Shown here: one piece after another, positions 42,786-50,930 of the stretch
How positions within the stretch are numbered: position 1 is the stretch's first letter
How the letters are laid out: every line of letters starts with the position of its first letter
Source: UBA695 sp042691655
Lineage (GTDB): Bacteria; Verrucomicrobiota; Verrucomicrobiia; Chthoniobacterales; Chthoniobacteraceae
Length of the DNA: 64,000 nt
NCBI GenBank assembly: GCA_042691655.1
Contig: CP170506.1
Span: forward strand, 2,108,001 to 2,172,000
Direction of reading: 5' to 3'
The notes under the pieces: model-generated
Databases searched by the model: none
Seen by the model: only the letters and a program-made list of their open reading frames with translations
What the model was told of the DNA's origin: nothing
Program-made: the position numbers and the translations under genes

Positions 42786-45700
42786 ATGGCCTCCCCCAAA
42801 CCGTTTGTATTCCACGACCCGGCGGGCAAGCGTTGGTCGAGGTTGCGCTTGTCCGGGATCTTCGCCGCCCTGGTGATCCTGGTGGCGCTCACCGGGTTCA
42901 CCCAGTCACTTTTTGTCAAGCCGCAGCTGCGCCTTCCGCAGCAGGTCCGGCAGATCAAGGGGCAGCTGCGCGCCATCGTCGCCCAGCAGGCCGACCTCGC
43001 CCAGCCGAAGGTGATGGACTGGCAGAAATTCACCAAAACCACCATCTCCAACACCCCCTACGGCCCCGGCCGCGCCGCCGCCCAGCGCCAAGCCGCCGTC
43101 GCCCCCCGGCCCAAGGGTTCGCAGGGCATCCGGGCCGCTTATTATTGCGACTGGGACCCCGAAAGCCTGCGCTCCCTCACCGAGCACGGCTCGCAGATCA
43201 CCCATCTTTTCGCCGAATGGGGCACCATGCTCGATGGCGAGGGCAACGCCTATTTCCAGGACATCAGCAAAGTCCAGCACGCGGCCGCCGGGCAGAACGT
43301 CACGCTGGTCCCCATCCTGACCAACCTTAACGGCCGCCAGTGGGTCCCCGAGGCGGTCGAGGGCCTCGCCAACGGCCCCGCCGAGCGCCGGGCCAGCTTC
43401 GTCATCAAGCTGCTTTCCGCCATCCAGGAAGCCAAGGCGGGCGGCATCATGCTCGACTGGCAGCAAGTCGACCCCGCCAACCGGGCCAACCTGACCACCC
43501 TCGTCGAGCAGATCGCCCACGCGCTCCACGCCGTCGGCAAGGAGCTCTGGCTCCAGGTGCCGATGAGCGAGGAAATTAACAACTTCGACCTGGGCCGCCT
43601 CACCGGCACCGTCGATCATTTCGTGGCGAGCCTCTGCGACGAAACCTCTGATGATGAGCCCGCCGGGCCCGTCGCCTCGCAGGACTGGTTCGAGGGCTGG
43701 CTCAAAGTCATCGACGACTACGACTGCTCCGACCTCTGGGTGGCCACGCTCGGCTCCTACGGCTACGACTGGACCGAGGGCAAACGCCGCGGCGAGGAAA
43801 TCTCCTTCCGCGACGCCATGAGCCGCGCCAGCTACGCCGGAGTGACCACCGTGGAGACCGGCACCGTCAGCTTTAACCCGACCTTCAGCTACCAGGAACC
43901 GGCTGGCAACCATACCGTCTGTTTCCTCGACGCCATCACCTTTTTAAACCAGCTCCGGGCCGTCAAAAAGATGGACCTCTCCGGCGTCGCCATCCAGCGC
44001 CTGGGCGAGGAGGACCCGCAAATCTGGGACGTGCTTAACTGGAAGGACCCGGACGCCCCCACCCCCGCAGCCCTTGAGGCGCTGGGGAAAATGCACACCT
44101 CGGACTGCGTCACCAACGTGGGCCAGGGTGAGGTCATCACCGTGGACGACACGCGCGACGACGGCGTGCGGGTCATCAAGAAAATCAACGATCGCTACGC
44201 CGCGACCTACACGGCGGATTTCCCCTCCTACCCGACCGTTTTCCACGAAGGCGCGGGCGACGAGCACGCCGTCACGCTGAGCTTTGACGACGGCCCCGAC
44301 CCGAAGTGGACGCCGAAGATCCTCGACATCCTCAAACAGCGCAACGTCAAGGCGCTCTTTTTCATCCTCGGGATGCAGGCGGAGGCCAATCCCGGGCTGG
44401 TCCAGCGGATCGTGGCCGAGGGGCACGAGATCGGCAGCCACACCTACACGCACCCGAACGTCGCCGAAATTTCCAAAAAACAGCTGGAGCTGGAGCTCAA
44501 CGCCACGCAGTTCCTGCTCCAAAGCATCACCGGGCGCAGCACCATCCTTTTCCGCCCGCCCTACAACGCCGACTCCAGCCCGAGCCGCCTTAAGGAAATC
44601 CTCCCGCTCAAGCAAGTGCAAGACGAGCTGGGCTACCTGATGGTGATGGAGGGCATCGACACCGTGGATTGGTCCAAACCAGGCGTCGACGCCATCGTCG
44701 AGCACGTCAAGGAGGAGCGGGACCTGGGCAACATCATCCTGCTCCACGACGCGGGGGGCAACCGCGCCCAGACCGTCGAGGCGCTGCCTAAGATCATTGA
44801 TTACCTCCAAGAGCGCGGCGACCGCATCGTCCCGCTCTCCGAGCTGCTCCACATCCCCAAGGACGAGCTGATGCCGCCGCTCAACAAAGCCCAGCAGCCC
44901 TACGTGCGCATGGTCACGGGGGTCGGCTTCGCCATCTGGCATCGCATTTTGCAAGGCCTTTGGGCCTTCATGATCACGGCCACGGGGCTCGTCGTGGTGC
45001 GCGGGCTCGTCGTCGCCGCGCTGGCCGCTTTTCATCACCGTCGCACCAAGGTGGCCGCGCCGGATTTCTCCCCGCCCATCAGCGTCATCATCGCCGCCTA
45101 TAACGAGGCCAAAGTGATCGCCAGCACGGTCGAATCGGTGCTCAAAACAGATTACACGGGAGCCATGGAAATCGTCATCGTGGACGACGGATCGAGCGAC
45201 GAAACCGCCGCCATTCTGGAGAGCCTCGCTCAGGCCGAACCGCGCATCCGGTTCCGCAGCCAGCCCAACGGAGGCAAATCGCAGGCGCTCCACACGGCGC
45301 TCAGCATGGCCCGGAGCGAAATCCTCGTCTTCCTGGACGCCGACACCCGCTTTGAACCCCGCACCATCGGCGAACTGGTCACGCCACTGGCCGACCTGAA
45401 AATCGGCGCGGTCTCCGGGCACGCCAAAGTGGGCAACCTGCGCCGGTTCATCGCCCGCTGCCAGAGCCTGGAGTACACCTGCGGCTTTAACTTGGACCGC
45501 CGCGCCTACGCCGTCTGGGACTGCATTACCGTGGCCCCTGGGGCGGTGAGCGCGCTGCGCCGCGCCGCGCTGGACGAAGCGGGCGGCTTCAGCCTCGACA
45601 CGCTGGCCGAGGATACCGATCTCACGCTCTGCCTTCACCGCTTCGGCTACAAAGTCGCCTATGCCCACAACGCCGTGGCCTGGACGGAAGCGCCCGAGAC

Positions 45701-46148
45701 CCTGCGCAGCCTCGCCAAGCAGCGCTTCCGCTGGGCGTTTGGCACGCTCCAATGCCTCTGGAAGCACGCCGACTTGCTCTTTAACCCCGAGTTCAAGGCC
45801 CTGGGGTGGTTCGCCATCCCGAGCGTCTGGTTCTGCCAGATCCTGCTCGTGGCCATCACGCCGCTGATCGACGTGCTGCTCATTTTCTCCATCCTGGCGG
45901 GTGACGCCGTGGCCATGGCGGGCTTTTTCGCGGCCTTCCTGGCCATGGACATGCTCCTGGCCGTCATCGCGTGCGCCATGGACGACGAGCCGATCCGCAA
46001 ATCGTGGCTGATCATCCCGATGCGCTTCATCTACCGACCGCTCTTAAGCTGGGTAGTCTGGCTCTCGATCTTAAAAGCGTGCAAGGGCGCATGGGTCACT
46101 TGGGGCAAGCTCGAACGCACCGCCAGCGTGGAGGTCAAAGTCAAATGA
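42786..46148 (+). CDS. Trifunctional GH18-like / NodB deacetylase / GT2 glycosyltransferase membrane fusion
   Basis: This 1,120-residue protein has an N-terminal membrane helix (about 20-42), a GH18-like domain (about 115-440), a NodB deacetylase domain (about 495-690) with LSFDDGPDPKWT, GSHTYTHPN, LFRPPYNAD and ILLHDAGGN intact, a second membrane region (about 715-745), and a processive GT2 domain (from about 763) with VDDGSSDET, LDADTRFE, EDTDLTL and QRFRW, followed by membrane helices. In the GH18 part the DxxDxDxE motif is degraded to GGIMLDWQ: Asp224 stays, the catalytic Glu is Gln226. It probably makes, modifies and exports an N-acetylhexosamine polymer, comparable to PgaC plus PgaB. 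Confidence 0.9.
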   Translation: MASPKPFVFHDPAGKRWSRLRLSGIFAALVILVALTGFTQSLFVKPQLRLPQQVRQIKGQLRAIVAQQADLAQPKVMDWQKFTKTTISNTPYGPGRAAAQRQAAVAPRPKGSQGIRAAYYCDWDPESLRSLTEHGSQITHLFAEWGTMLDGEGNAYFQDISKVQHAAAGQNVTLVPILTNLNGRQWVPEAVEGLANGPAERRASFVIKLLSAIQEAKAGGIMLDWQQVDPANRANLTTLVEQIAHALHAVGKELWLQVPMSEEINNFDLGRLTGTVDHFVASLCDETSDDEPAGPVASQDWFEGWLKVIDDYDCSDLWVATLGSYGYDWTEGKRRGEEISFRDAMSRASYAGVTTVETGTVSFNPTFSYQEPAGNHTVCFLDAITFLNQLRAVKKMDLSGVAIQRLGEEDPQIWDVLNWKDPDAPTPAALEALGKMHTSDCVTNVGQGEVITVDDTRDDGVRVIKKINDRYAATYTADFPSYPTVFHEGAGDEHAVTLSFDDGPDPKWTPKILDILKQRNVKALFFILGMQAEANPGLVQRIVAEGHEIGSHTYTHPNVAEISKKQLELELNATQFLLQSITGRSTILFRPPYNADSSPSRLKEILPLKQVQDELGYLMVMEGIDTVDWSKPGVDAIVEHVKEERDLGNIILLHDAGGNRAQTVEALPKIIDYLQERGDRIVPLSELLHIPKDELMPPLNKAQQPYVRMVTGVGFAIWHRILQGLWAFMITATGLVVVRGLVVAALAAFHHRRTKVAAPDFSPPISVIIAAYNEAKVIASTVESVLKTDYTGAMEIVIVDDGSSDETAAILESLAQAEPRIRFRSQPNGGKSQALHTALSMARSEILVFLDADTRFEPRTIGELVTPLADLKIGAVSGHAKVGNLRRFIARCQSLEYTCGFNLDRRAYAVWDCITVAPGAVSALRRAALDEAGGFSLDTLAEDTDLTLCLHRFGYKVAYAHNAVAWTEAPETLRSLAKQRFRWAFGTLQCLWKHADLLFNPEFKALGWFAIPSVWFCQILLVAITPLIDVLLIFSILAGDAVAMAGFFAAFLAMDMLLAVIACAMDDEPIRKSWLIIPMRFIYRPLLSWVVWLSILKACKGAWVTWGKLERTASVEVKVK

Positions 46149-47338
46149 GGACGACGTTTTCGCATACGAAGGGATTTTTCAACGTAGTGCGAAACCCCGC
46201 GTTGGTGCTTTCTATCGGGCTCGCGCTGGCGCTCGCCGCTTGCAAGCCCTCCTCCCCGCCCCAGCCCAAAGACCAGGGGCCGCTCACCGTGGGCGTGCCG
46301 GAAAAGGGGGCTTACACGGGGGCTTATATCGACTTCGGCGACAACGAGGACGAGGTGACGCTCGAAGGCATCGAGGCTTTCGAAAAGCTCGTGGGCAAGC
46401 ACCAGGCGATCATCGCTTCCTCCAGCTACTGGGGCGAACAGAACTTCCCCTCGGCCAATCTGAACATCATCCGCCGCCACAACTGCGTGCCGCTGGTTTT
46501 CTGGTCGCCCTGGGACAAGCCTTACGTGCAGGAGCGCGGCCCGGACCGATTTTCGCTCACCTCGATCATCGACGGCCAGTGGGACGCCTACATCGACAAG
46601 TGGGGCGATGCGGCGCGCGATTACGGGCACCCGATTTTTGTTTCCTTCGCCAACGAGGTGAACGGCACATGGTTCCCTTGGTCCGGCTTCTTCTACGGAG
46701 GCGGCACCAAGGTCCCCGGCACCCCCTCCCCCTACATCCAGCCGGGCAAAAAGTTCCCCGAGGGGCTCCCCGGGCCGTTCCAGGGGCCCGAGACCTTTAA
46801 GAAAGCCTACCGCCACGTCGTCGACCGGGTGCGCGCGCGCGGAGCCCACAACGTGCTCTGGGTCTTCCACACCGTCAACTACTCCACGCCCCAGGATACC
46901 TGGAACATGATCGGCCAGTACTACCCGGGGCCCGATTACGTCGACTGGCTCGGCTACAGCGTCTACGGAATGCAGTTCACCGACGAGGATTGGTGCGGCT
47001 TCGGGCCGCTCATCAGCTGGCCTTACATGGAAATCTGCGCGCTCGACCCGACGAAACCGGTCATGCTGGCCGAATGGGGCGTGGGCGAGTTTCCGCAATA
47101 CGGCTGCAAAGCCAACTTCGTCAAAGACGCCCTGGGAACCATCGAGGCCCAGTACCCGCGCGTTAAAGCCGCGGTCTTCTGGCACGAACGCTGGCAGAAC
47201 CCCAACGGCGAATACTCCAACCTGCGGGCCAACTCCTCCCCGGAATCGCTGGCTGCCTACCGCCAGGGAGTCGCCAACCCGTTCTGGCTCGACCACCCCA
47301 TCCTGGTTCCCGTTTCCCCGGCTCGGGGAACCAAGTAG
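46145..47338 (+). CDS. GH26-like lipoprotein glycoside hydrolase
   Basis: This 397-residue protein has a lipoprotein signal (LALAACKP) and a GH26-type barrel: SFANEVNGTWFPW carries the acid/base Glu171 and PVMLAEWGVGEF the nucleophile Glu310, with SSSYWGEQNFP and WLGYSVYGMQF between. GH26 enzymes cut beta-mannans and some exopolysaccharides. Its ATG overlaps the fusion gene's stop, so it probably trims or processes the polymer made by that protein. Confidence 0.87.
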   Translation: MRTTFSHTKGFFNVVRNPALVLSIGLALALAACKPSSPPQPKDQGPLTVGVPEKGAYTGAYIDFGDNEDEVTLEGIEAFEKLVGKHQAIIASSSYWGEQNFPSANLNIIRRHNCVPLVFWSPWDKPYVQERGPDRFSLTSIIDGQWDAYIDKWGDAARDYGHPIFVSFANEVNGTWFPWSGFFYGGGTKVPGTPSPYIQPGKKFPEGLPGPFQGPETFKKAYRHVVDRVRARGAHNVLWVFHTVNYSTPQDTWNMIGQYYPGPDYVDWLGYSVYGMQFTDEDWCGFGPLISWPYMEICALDPTKPVMLAEWGVGEFPQYGCKANFVKDALGTIEAQYPRVKAAVFWHERWQNPNGEYSNLRANSSPESLAAYRQGVANPFWLDHPILVPVSPARGTK

Positions 47339-47399
47339 TTGGCATCAGGCGGCTTTCGGGTTGAACTTCGCCGCGAGTTCGTCCGTAATAGTCCCCCAG

Positions 47400-48227
47400 A
47401 TGGACCAGACCACCACACCCATTTCCTCGCACCAGCCCATCGGCGTGTTTGATTCCGGCATCGGCGGCCTCACCGTCGTCGCCGAGCTCCGCCGCCGCCT
47501 GCCGCACGAGGCCATCTTCTACATCGGCGACACGGCGCGCGTCCCCTACGGCAATAAAAGCCAGGCCACCATCGAGCGTTACTCCGTCGAGATCAGCGAA
47601 CTGCTTTTGACCCGGGGGGCGAAGATGATCGTCGTGGCGTGCAACACCGCCTCCTCCCAGGCGCTTCCGCAGTTGGAGCACGTCCTGCCGGTGCCCGTCA
47701 CCGGCGTGATCCTGCCGGGAGCCAAGGCCGCCGTGGCCCGGACCCAGAACGGGCACATCGGCGTCATCGGCACGCGGGCCACCGTCCGGAGCGGAGCCTA
47801 CGAGAAAGCCATTCACGCACTCGCCCCGGGAGTCCGGGTGACGAGCAAAGCGTGCCCCATGCTGGTGCCGACCATCGAGGAAGGCTGGCTCCAGAGCAGC
47901 ATCACCGACGCGATTATCGCCGAATACCTGGGCGACCTGACCGAAAGCGGCATCGACACGCTGGTCCTGGGCTGCACGCATTACCCGCTTTTGAAAAAGG
48001 CGCTCGCGCGCTACCTCGGCCCCGACATCCGGCTGGTCGATTCCGGCGAAAACTGCGCCATCGCCGTGGGCGAACTGCTGGAAAAGCACCGCCTGGGCGC
48101 GCCGAAGGAAGCGCAAGGCTCGCTCCAAGTGGCTCTCACCGATCCGGCGGACGTTTTCCTCTCCGTGGCCGAAGAGGCCCTCGGCCTGAGCGTCGGGGAG
48201 ATTCGCACCGCCCAGGTGCAGAAGTAG
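47400..48227 (+). CDS. murI: Glutamate racemase
   Basis: This 275-residue enzyme has IGVFDSGIGGLTVVAEL, YIGDTARVPYGNKS, the two catalytic cysteines in VVACNTASS (Cys81) and LVLGCTHYPLL, as in MurI. It supplies D-glutamate for peptidoglycan. The ATG at 47400 is preferred over a TTG at 47361. Confidence 0.97.
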   Translation: MDQTTTPISSHQPIGVFDSGIGGLTVVAELRRRLPHEAIFYIGDTARVPYGNKSQATIERYSVEISELLLTRGAKMIVVACNTASSQALPQLEHVLPVPVTGVILPGAKAAVARTQNGHIGVIGTRATVRSGAYEKAIHALAPGVRVTSKACPMLVPTIEEGWLQSSITDAIIAEYLGDLTESGIDTLVLGCTHYPLLKKALARYLGPDIRLVDSGENCAIAVGELLEKHRLGAPKEAQGSLQVALTDPADVFLSVAEEALGLSVGEIRTAQVQK

Positions 48228-48253
48228 GCCTGCGGGACACCCGCAACGGGCCC

Positions 48254-48925
48254 CTACGCCAGCAAATCAGGCCGGTTCTTGCGGGTCTTCTCGACGGCCA
48301 TGTTGCGCCGCCACTTGGCGATCTCGGCATGGTGGCCGCTGAGGAGGATATCCGGCACCTTCCAGCCCCGGAACTCCAGGGGGCGCGTGTACTGCGGGTA
48401 CTCCAGGAGACCGTCAGAAAAGGAGTCCTCCGCCGCCGAGGCTTCGTCGCCCAGGACGCCGGGAATCAGCCGCACGATGGCGTCGGTGACAACCACGGCG
48501 GCAATGGCCCCATTGGTCAGCACGTAGTCGCCAATGGAAAGCTCGTCATCCACCAGCTGGTCGATCACCCGCTGGTCGATCCCCTCGTAATGCCCGCACA
48601 GGATGATGAGGTGCTGGCTCTTGCAGGCGTAATCCTGCGCGATCTGCTGTTTAAAGGGCCGCCCGGCGGGGGTCATCAGGATGACCCGGCTTTCCGGGGT
48701 TTTGAGCGCCTCCACGGCGGCGAAAACCGGCTCGCACTTCATGACCATCCCCTGCCCGCCACCGTAGGGGGCGTCGTCGGTGGTCAGGTGCTTGCTGGTG
48801 GCCCAGTTGCGGATGTTGTGGACGTGCAGGGAAGCGAGCCCCTTCTCCTGGGCTCGTTTCATCATGCTTTCGACCAGCGCGCCTTCGCAAAGTCCGGGGA
48901 ACAGGGTCAATATATCAATACGCAC
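48254..48925 (-). CDS. trmD: tRNA (guanine37-N1)-methyltransferase
   Basis: This 223-residue SPOUT-class methyltransferase starts RIDILTLFPGLCEG and has DDAPYGGGQGMVMK, ILMTPAGRPFKQQ, LCGHYEGIDQRV and the knot segment SIGDYVLTNGAIAAVVV split by its SAM site. It methylates G37 to prevent frameshifting. It is downstream of prcA on the same strand but separated by a palindromic repeat. Confidence 0.97.
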   Translation of the reverse strand: MRIDILTLFPGLCEGALVESMMKRAQEKGLASLHVHNIRNWATSKHLTTDDAPYGGGQGMVMKCEPVFAAVEALKTPESRVILMTPAGRPFKQQIAQDYACKSQHLIILCGHYEGIDQRVIDQLVDDELSIGDYVLTNGAIAAVVVTDAIVRLIPGVLGDEASAAEDSFSDGLLEYPQYTRPLEFRGWKVPDILLSGHHAEIAKWRRNMAVEKTRKNRPDLLA

Positions 48926-48977
48926 CCGCCCAACATACCAAAGCAGGGCCGCGCCGCAATGGCCGGATATTAATTCA

Positions 48978-49045
48978 TCAGGAACTCAGGAAAAAGGCAG
49001 AAAGAATTCCTTTCTTCTTTTCCTGAGTTCCTGAGTTCCTGATAA
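48978..49045. repeat. Palindromic TCAGGAACTCAGG repeat between prcA and trmD
   Basis: TCAGGAACTCAGGAAAA (48978-48994) and TTTTCCTGAGTTCCTGA (49018-49034) form a perfect 17-bp inverted repeat, with an extra GTTCCTGA unit to the right. Related sequences are at 39864 and 57642. It may stabilise or end the UBact-prcB-prcA transcript, although no T-run follows on the minus strand. Confidence 0.7.
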
Positions 49046-49065
49046 AAAATTTCAAAGTGACGGTA

Positions 49066-49812
49066 TCACAAATGCCGGAAGGTCGAGTTCCCCGAGGCCT
49101 TGCGCTCCAGGATCACCGCCTCCAAGGCTCCCCGCTCCAGCTCGGCTTTGCGCTGGGAGGCGATGGCTTCGGCGTCCGGGAGGTCCGCCCCATCCTCGTC
49201 GGAAAGAACGATTTTCCCTACCGTCCACGCCTCGAGGGCCAGTTCGAGCGCCTCGGCCTGGCTCATTTCGGCATTGGCCCGGTCGTGCAGGAAGCGCTCC
49301 ATGGCATGCGCGGAGCTTTCCCGGCCCGAGATCGCGGCAAAGGGCTCCGGGCGGTCGCCAATGGCGCTGCTGTTGACCTGGAAGGCCCCGTCGTAATCAA
49401 GCTGAAGCAGCAAATCCGGCTCGTCATGGTGACCAAGCTCCACAAAGAGGAGCCGGGCCAGGAACGGCGAGCCGTAGATCTGCTCAAAGGCGGTTTTCAG
49501 CGCGGGGCTCAGCGAATAGGCCGCCATGCGGCGTAGCGAGACGTCGCAGGCCGAGCGGTTAAACCCCTCGGCGCTGGCCACCTCGATGGCGCTCATACGC
49601 AGCCGCTCGATGTCGCCCGGGTGGCCGATGGCCCCCAGGGCGATGCGGTCGTAGACTTCAAAGAGCTTCTTCTGGCCGTAGCTGACGGTCACCATGAGCA
49701 CGCCGTCGGCGCAAATCAGAGCCACAATCGGGCTCCCGGCGGCAAGCTGCTCGTGAATGTATTCGCGGCGGTTCTGGATCGCCTCGACCCAACGGTACGG
49801 TTCTTCGGTCAT
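49066..49812 (-). CDS. prcA: Bacterial 20S proteasome alpha subunit
   Basis: This 248-residue Ntn-fold protein starts YRWVEAIQNRREYIHEQLAAG, here split as helix H0 and the first strand, and continues LMVTVSYGQKKLFEVYDRIALGA, matching PrcA. It lacks a catalytic N-terminal Thr, as alpha subunits do, and would form the outer gate rings of the core particle. Its ATG overlaps the prcB stop (49809-49812). A long charged C-terminal helix region (EAIASQRKAELERGALEAV) is present. Confidence 0.9.
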   Translation of the reverse strand: MTEEPYRWVEAIQNRREYIHEQLAAGSPIVALICADGVLMVTVSYGQKKLFEVYDRIALGAIGHPGDIERLRMSAIEVASAEGFNRSACDVSLRRMAAYSLSPALKTAFEQIYGSPFLARLLFVELGHHDEPDLLLQLDYDGAFQVNSSAIGDRPEPFAAISGRESSAHAMERFLHDRANAEMSQAEALELALEAWTVGKIVLSDEDGADLPDAEAIASQRKAELERGALEAVILERKASGNSTFRHL

Positions 49813-50687
49813 TCGGTTTCGGTGGTTAAGAGCACAGCGGCGTTCTTCGGCAGCGACTGGAGGTCGCGTTGATAGGCTTTCGCCAGGACGGCTTCGGGCA
49901 CGGTGGTGATGCCGCCTTCGTTGACGATCTTGATGATCGGGTAAACCTGCGCGTGGCGATCCACCCCGCCGGTGGCCGTGTCGTTCTGCGCGGCGGTGTC
50001 GAGTGCGCGCAGCGCCAGCAGGAGGGCCTCCTCCTCGTTCATCTTGGGGAGCGGCCGCGGCCCGTAGGCGTTAGCGTATTGTAGCACCGCCCGGACAGAC
50101 GGCGAACCGGACCCCGAGGCGGCAAAATCAGCCACCTCAAAGCGGGCACCCATCACGTCGTAGAAGTAGAGGCGCGGCGTCGCGGCCTGGAGGTCGTAGG
50201 AGGCAAAGAGCGGCACCACCACCCCCACCCCCTGCATCGCCAAGCCGATGTTATCGCGCAGGAGCTTGGAGAGCGCCCGCAACTTCCCCTCATGGCTCAG
50301 CTCCTGAAGCTGGCTGCGCCGGTAGAACTGGAACGTGTGCTCCAGCATCCGGGCCATCTCCCAGGCCGTGGCCGGAACCCCGGCGATGGCCATAAGCGAG
50401 TATTGGTCGATCTCCAGCACCTTGTCGGCGCGGTCGTAGACCACGAGATTCCCGGCAGTGGCCCGGCGGTCGCCCGCCATGAGCACGCCGCCGCAGAACT
50501 TAAAGGCCAGGATCGTCGTGGCCTGGGTGACCGGCACCCCGCCGATCGTTCCGGCAGCCGAGGCCGCCGATACGTTCATTGACGGGATGGGCGGCGGCTC
50601 CCGCAGCACGCCATGGCGCCGCAGGACCTCCGCGAAATCCGGCATCCGGGCAAAAGTTTCCTCCGCTTGGGGGTTAAATGTATTCAT
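49809..50687 (-). CDS. prcB: Bacterial 20S proteasome beta subunit
   Basis: This 292-residue precursor has a 56-residue propeptide followed by TTILAFKFCGGVLMAGDRRA. Cleavage before Thr57 would expose the nucleophile; counting from it, Asp17 (GD of AGDRR) and Lys33 (ADKVLEI) are in the exact catalytic positions, so the protease is predicted active. Later segments (AGVPATAWEMARMLEH, AMQGVGVVVPLFASYD, GSGSPSVRAVLQ) match PrcB. It is translationally coupled at both ends: ATGA with UBact upstream and with prcA downstream. Confidence 0.95.
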   Translation of the reverse strand: MNTFNPQAEETFARMPDFAEVLRRHGVLREPPPIPSMNVSAASAAGTIGGVPVTQATTILAFKFCGGVLMAGDRRATAGNLVVYDRADKVLEIDQYSLMAIAGVPATAWEMARMLEHTFQFYRRSQLQELSHEGKLRALSKLLRDNIGLAMQGVGVVVPLFASYDLQAATPRLYFYDVMGARFEVADFAASGSGSPSVRAVLQYANAYGPRPLPKMNEEEALLLALRALDTAAQNDTATGGVDRHAQVYPIIKIVNEGGITTVPEAVLAKAYQRDLQSLPKNAAVLLTTETE

Positions 50688-50860
50688 TGGCCAGTGCGTT
50701 GGCGGTAGCGTTTGGATTGGTCGGGGTCTACCCGGCGCATCCGTTTGAGCAAATCCCGGGTATCGGGCCGTGACACATCCGGCGAGTGGGGTCCACCGCC
50801 GTCTCCCTGCTTCGGGCCCCAGGGTGCGGGGGCCAATGGTTGTTGAGTCCTCTCTGGCAT
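50684..50860 (-). CDS. ubact: Prokaryotic ubiquitin-like protein UBact
   Basis: This 58-residue protein starts MPERTQQPLAPAPWGPKQGD, has a Gly/Pro-rich disordered middle (GGGPHSPDVSRPDT), and ends DLLKRMRRVDPDQSKRYRQR followed by TGQ. The C-terminal block matches UBact, the Pup-like protein modifier of Nitrospirae, Verrucomicrobia and relatives. The terminal Gln would need deamidation to Glu before ligation to lysines, as with Pup-GGQ. It overlaps prcB by 4 bases. The ATG at 50860 is chosen; longer in-frame sequence upstream is antisense to the LysM gene. The ligase, deamidase and ATPase genes are not in this window. Confidence 0.93.
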   Translation of the reverse strand: MPERTQQPLAPAPWGPKQGDGGGPHSPDVSRPDTRDLLKRMRRVDPDQSKRYRQRTGQ

Positions 50861-50930
50861 ATCGTTTGTTCTCGTTGAAAACTCTCCGCAGAGCTTGCCT
50901 TCACCGTGCAGCCATGAGAAAGGTAGAGCC

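Noticed and set aside
48926..50930. PafA, Dop or ARC/Mpa genes next to the proteasome genes
   Set aside because: All six frames around the locus were considered; the neighbours are trmD, murI and LysM/GYF_2 genes without AAA or glutamine-synthetase-like motifs.
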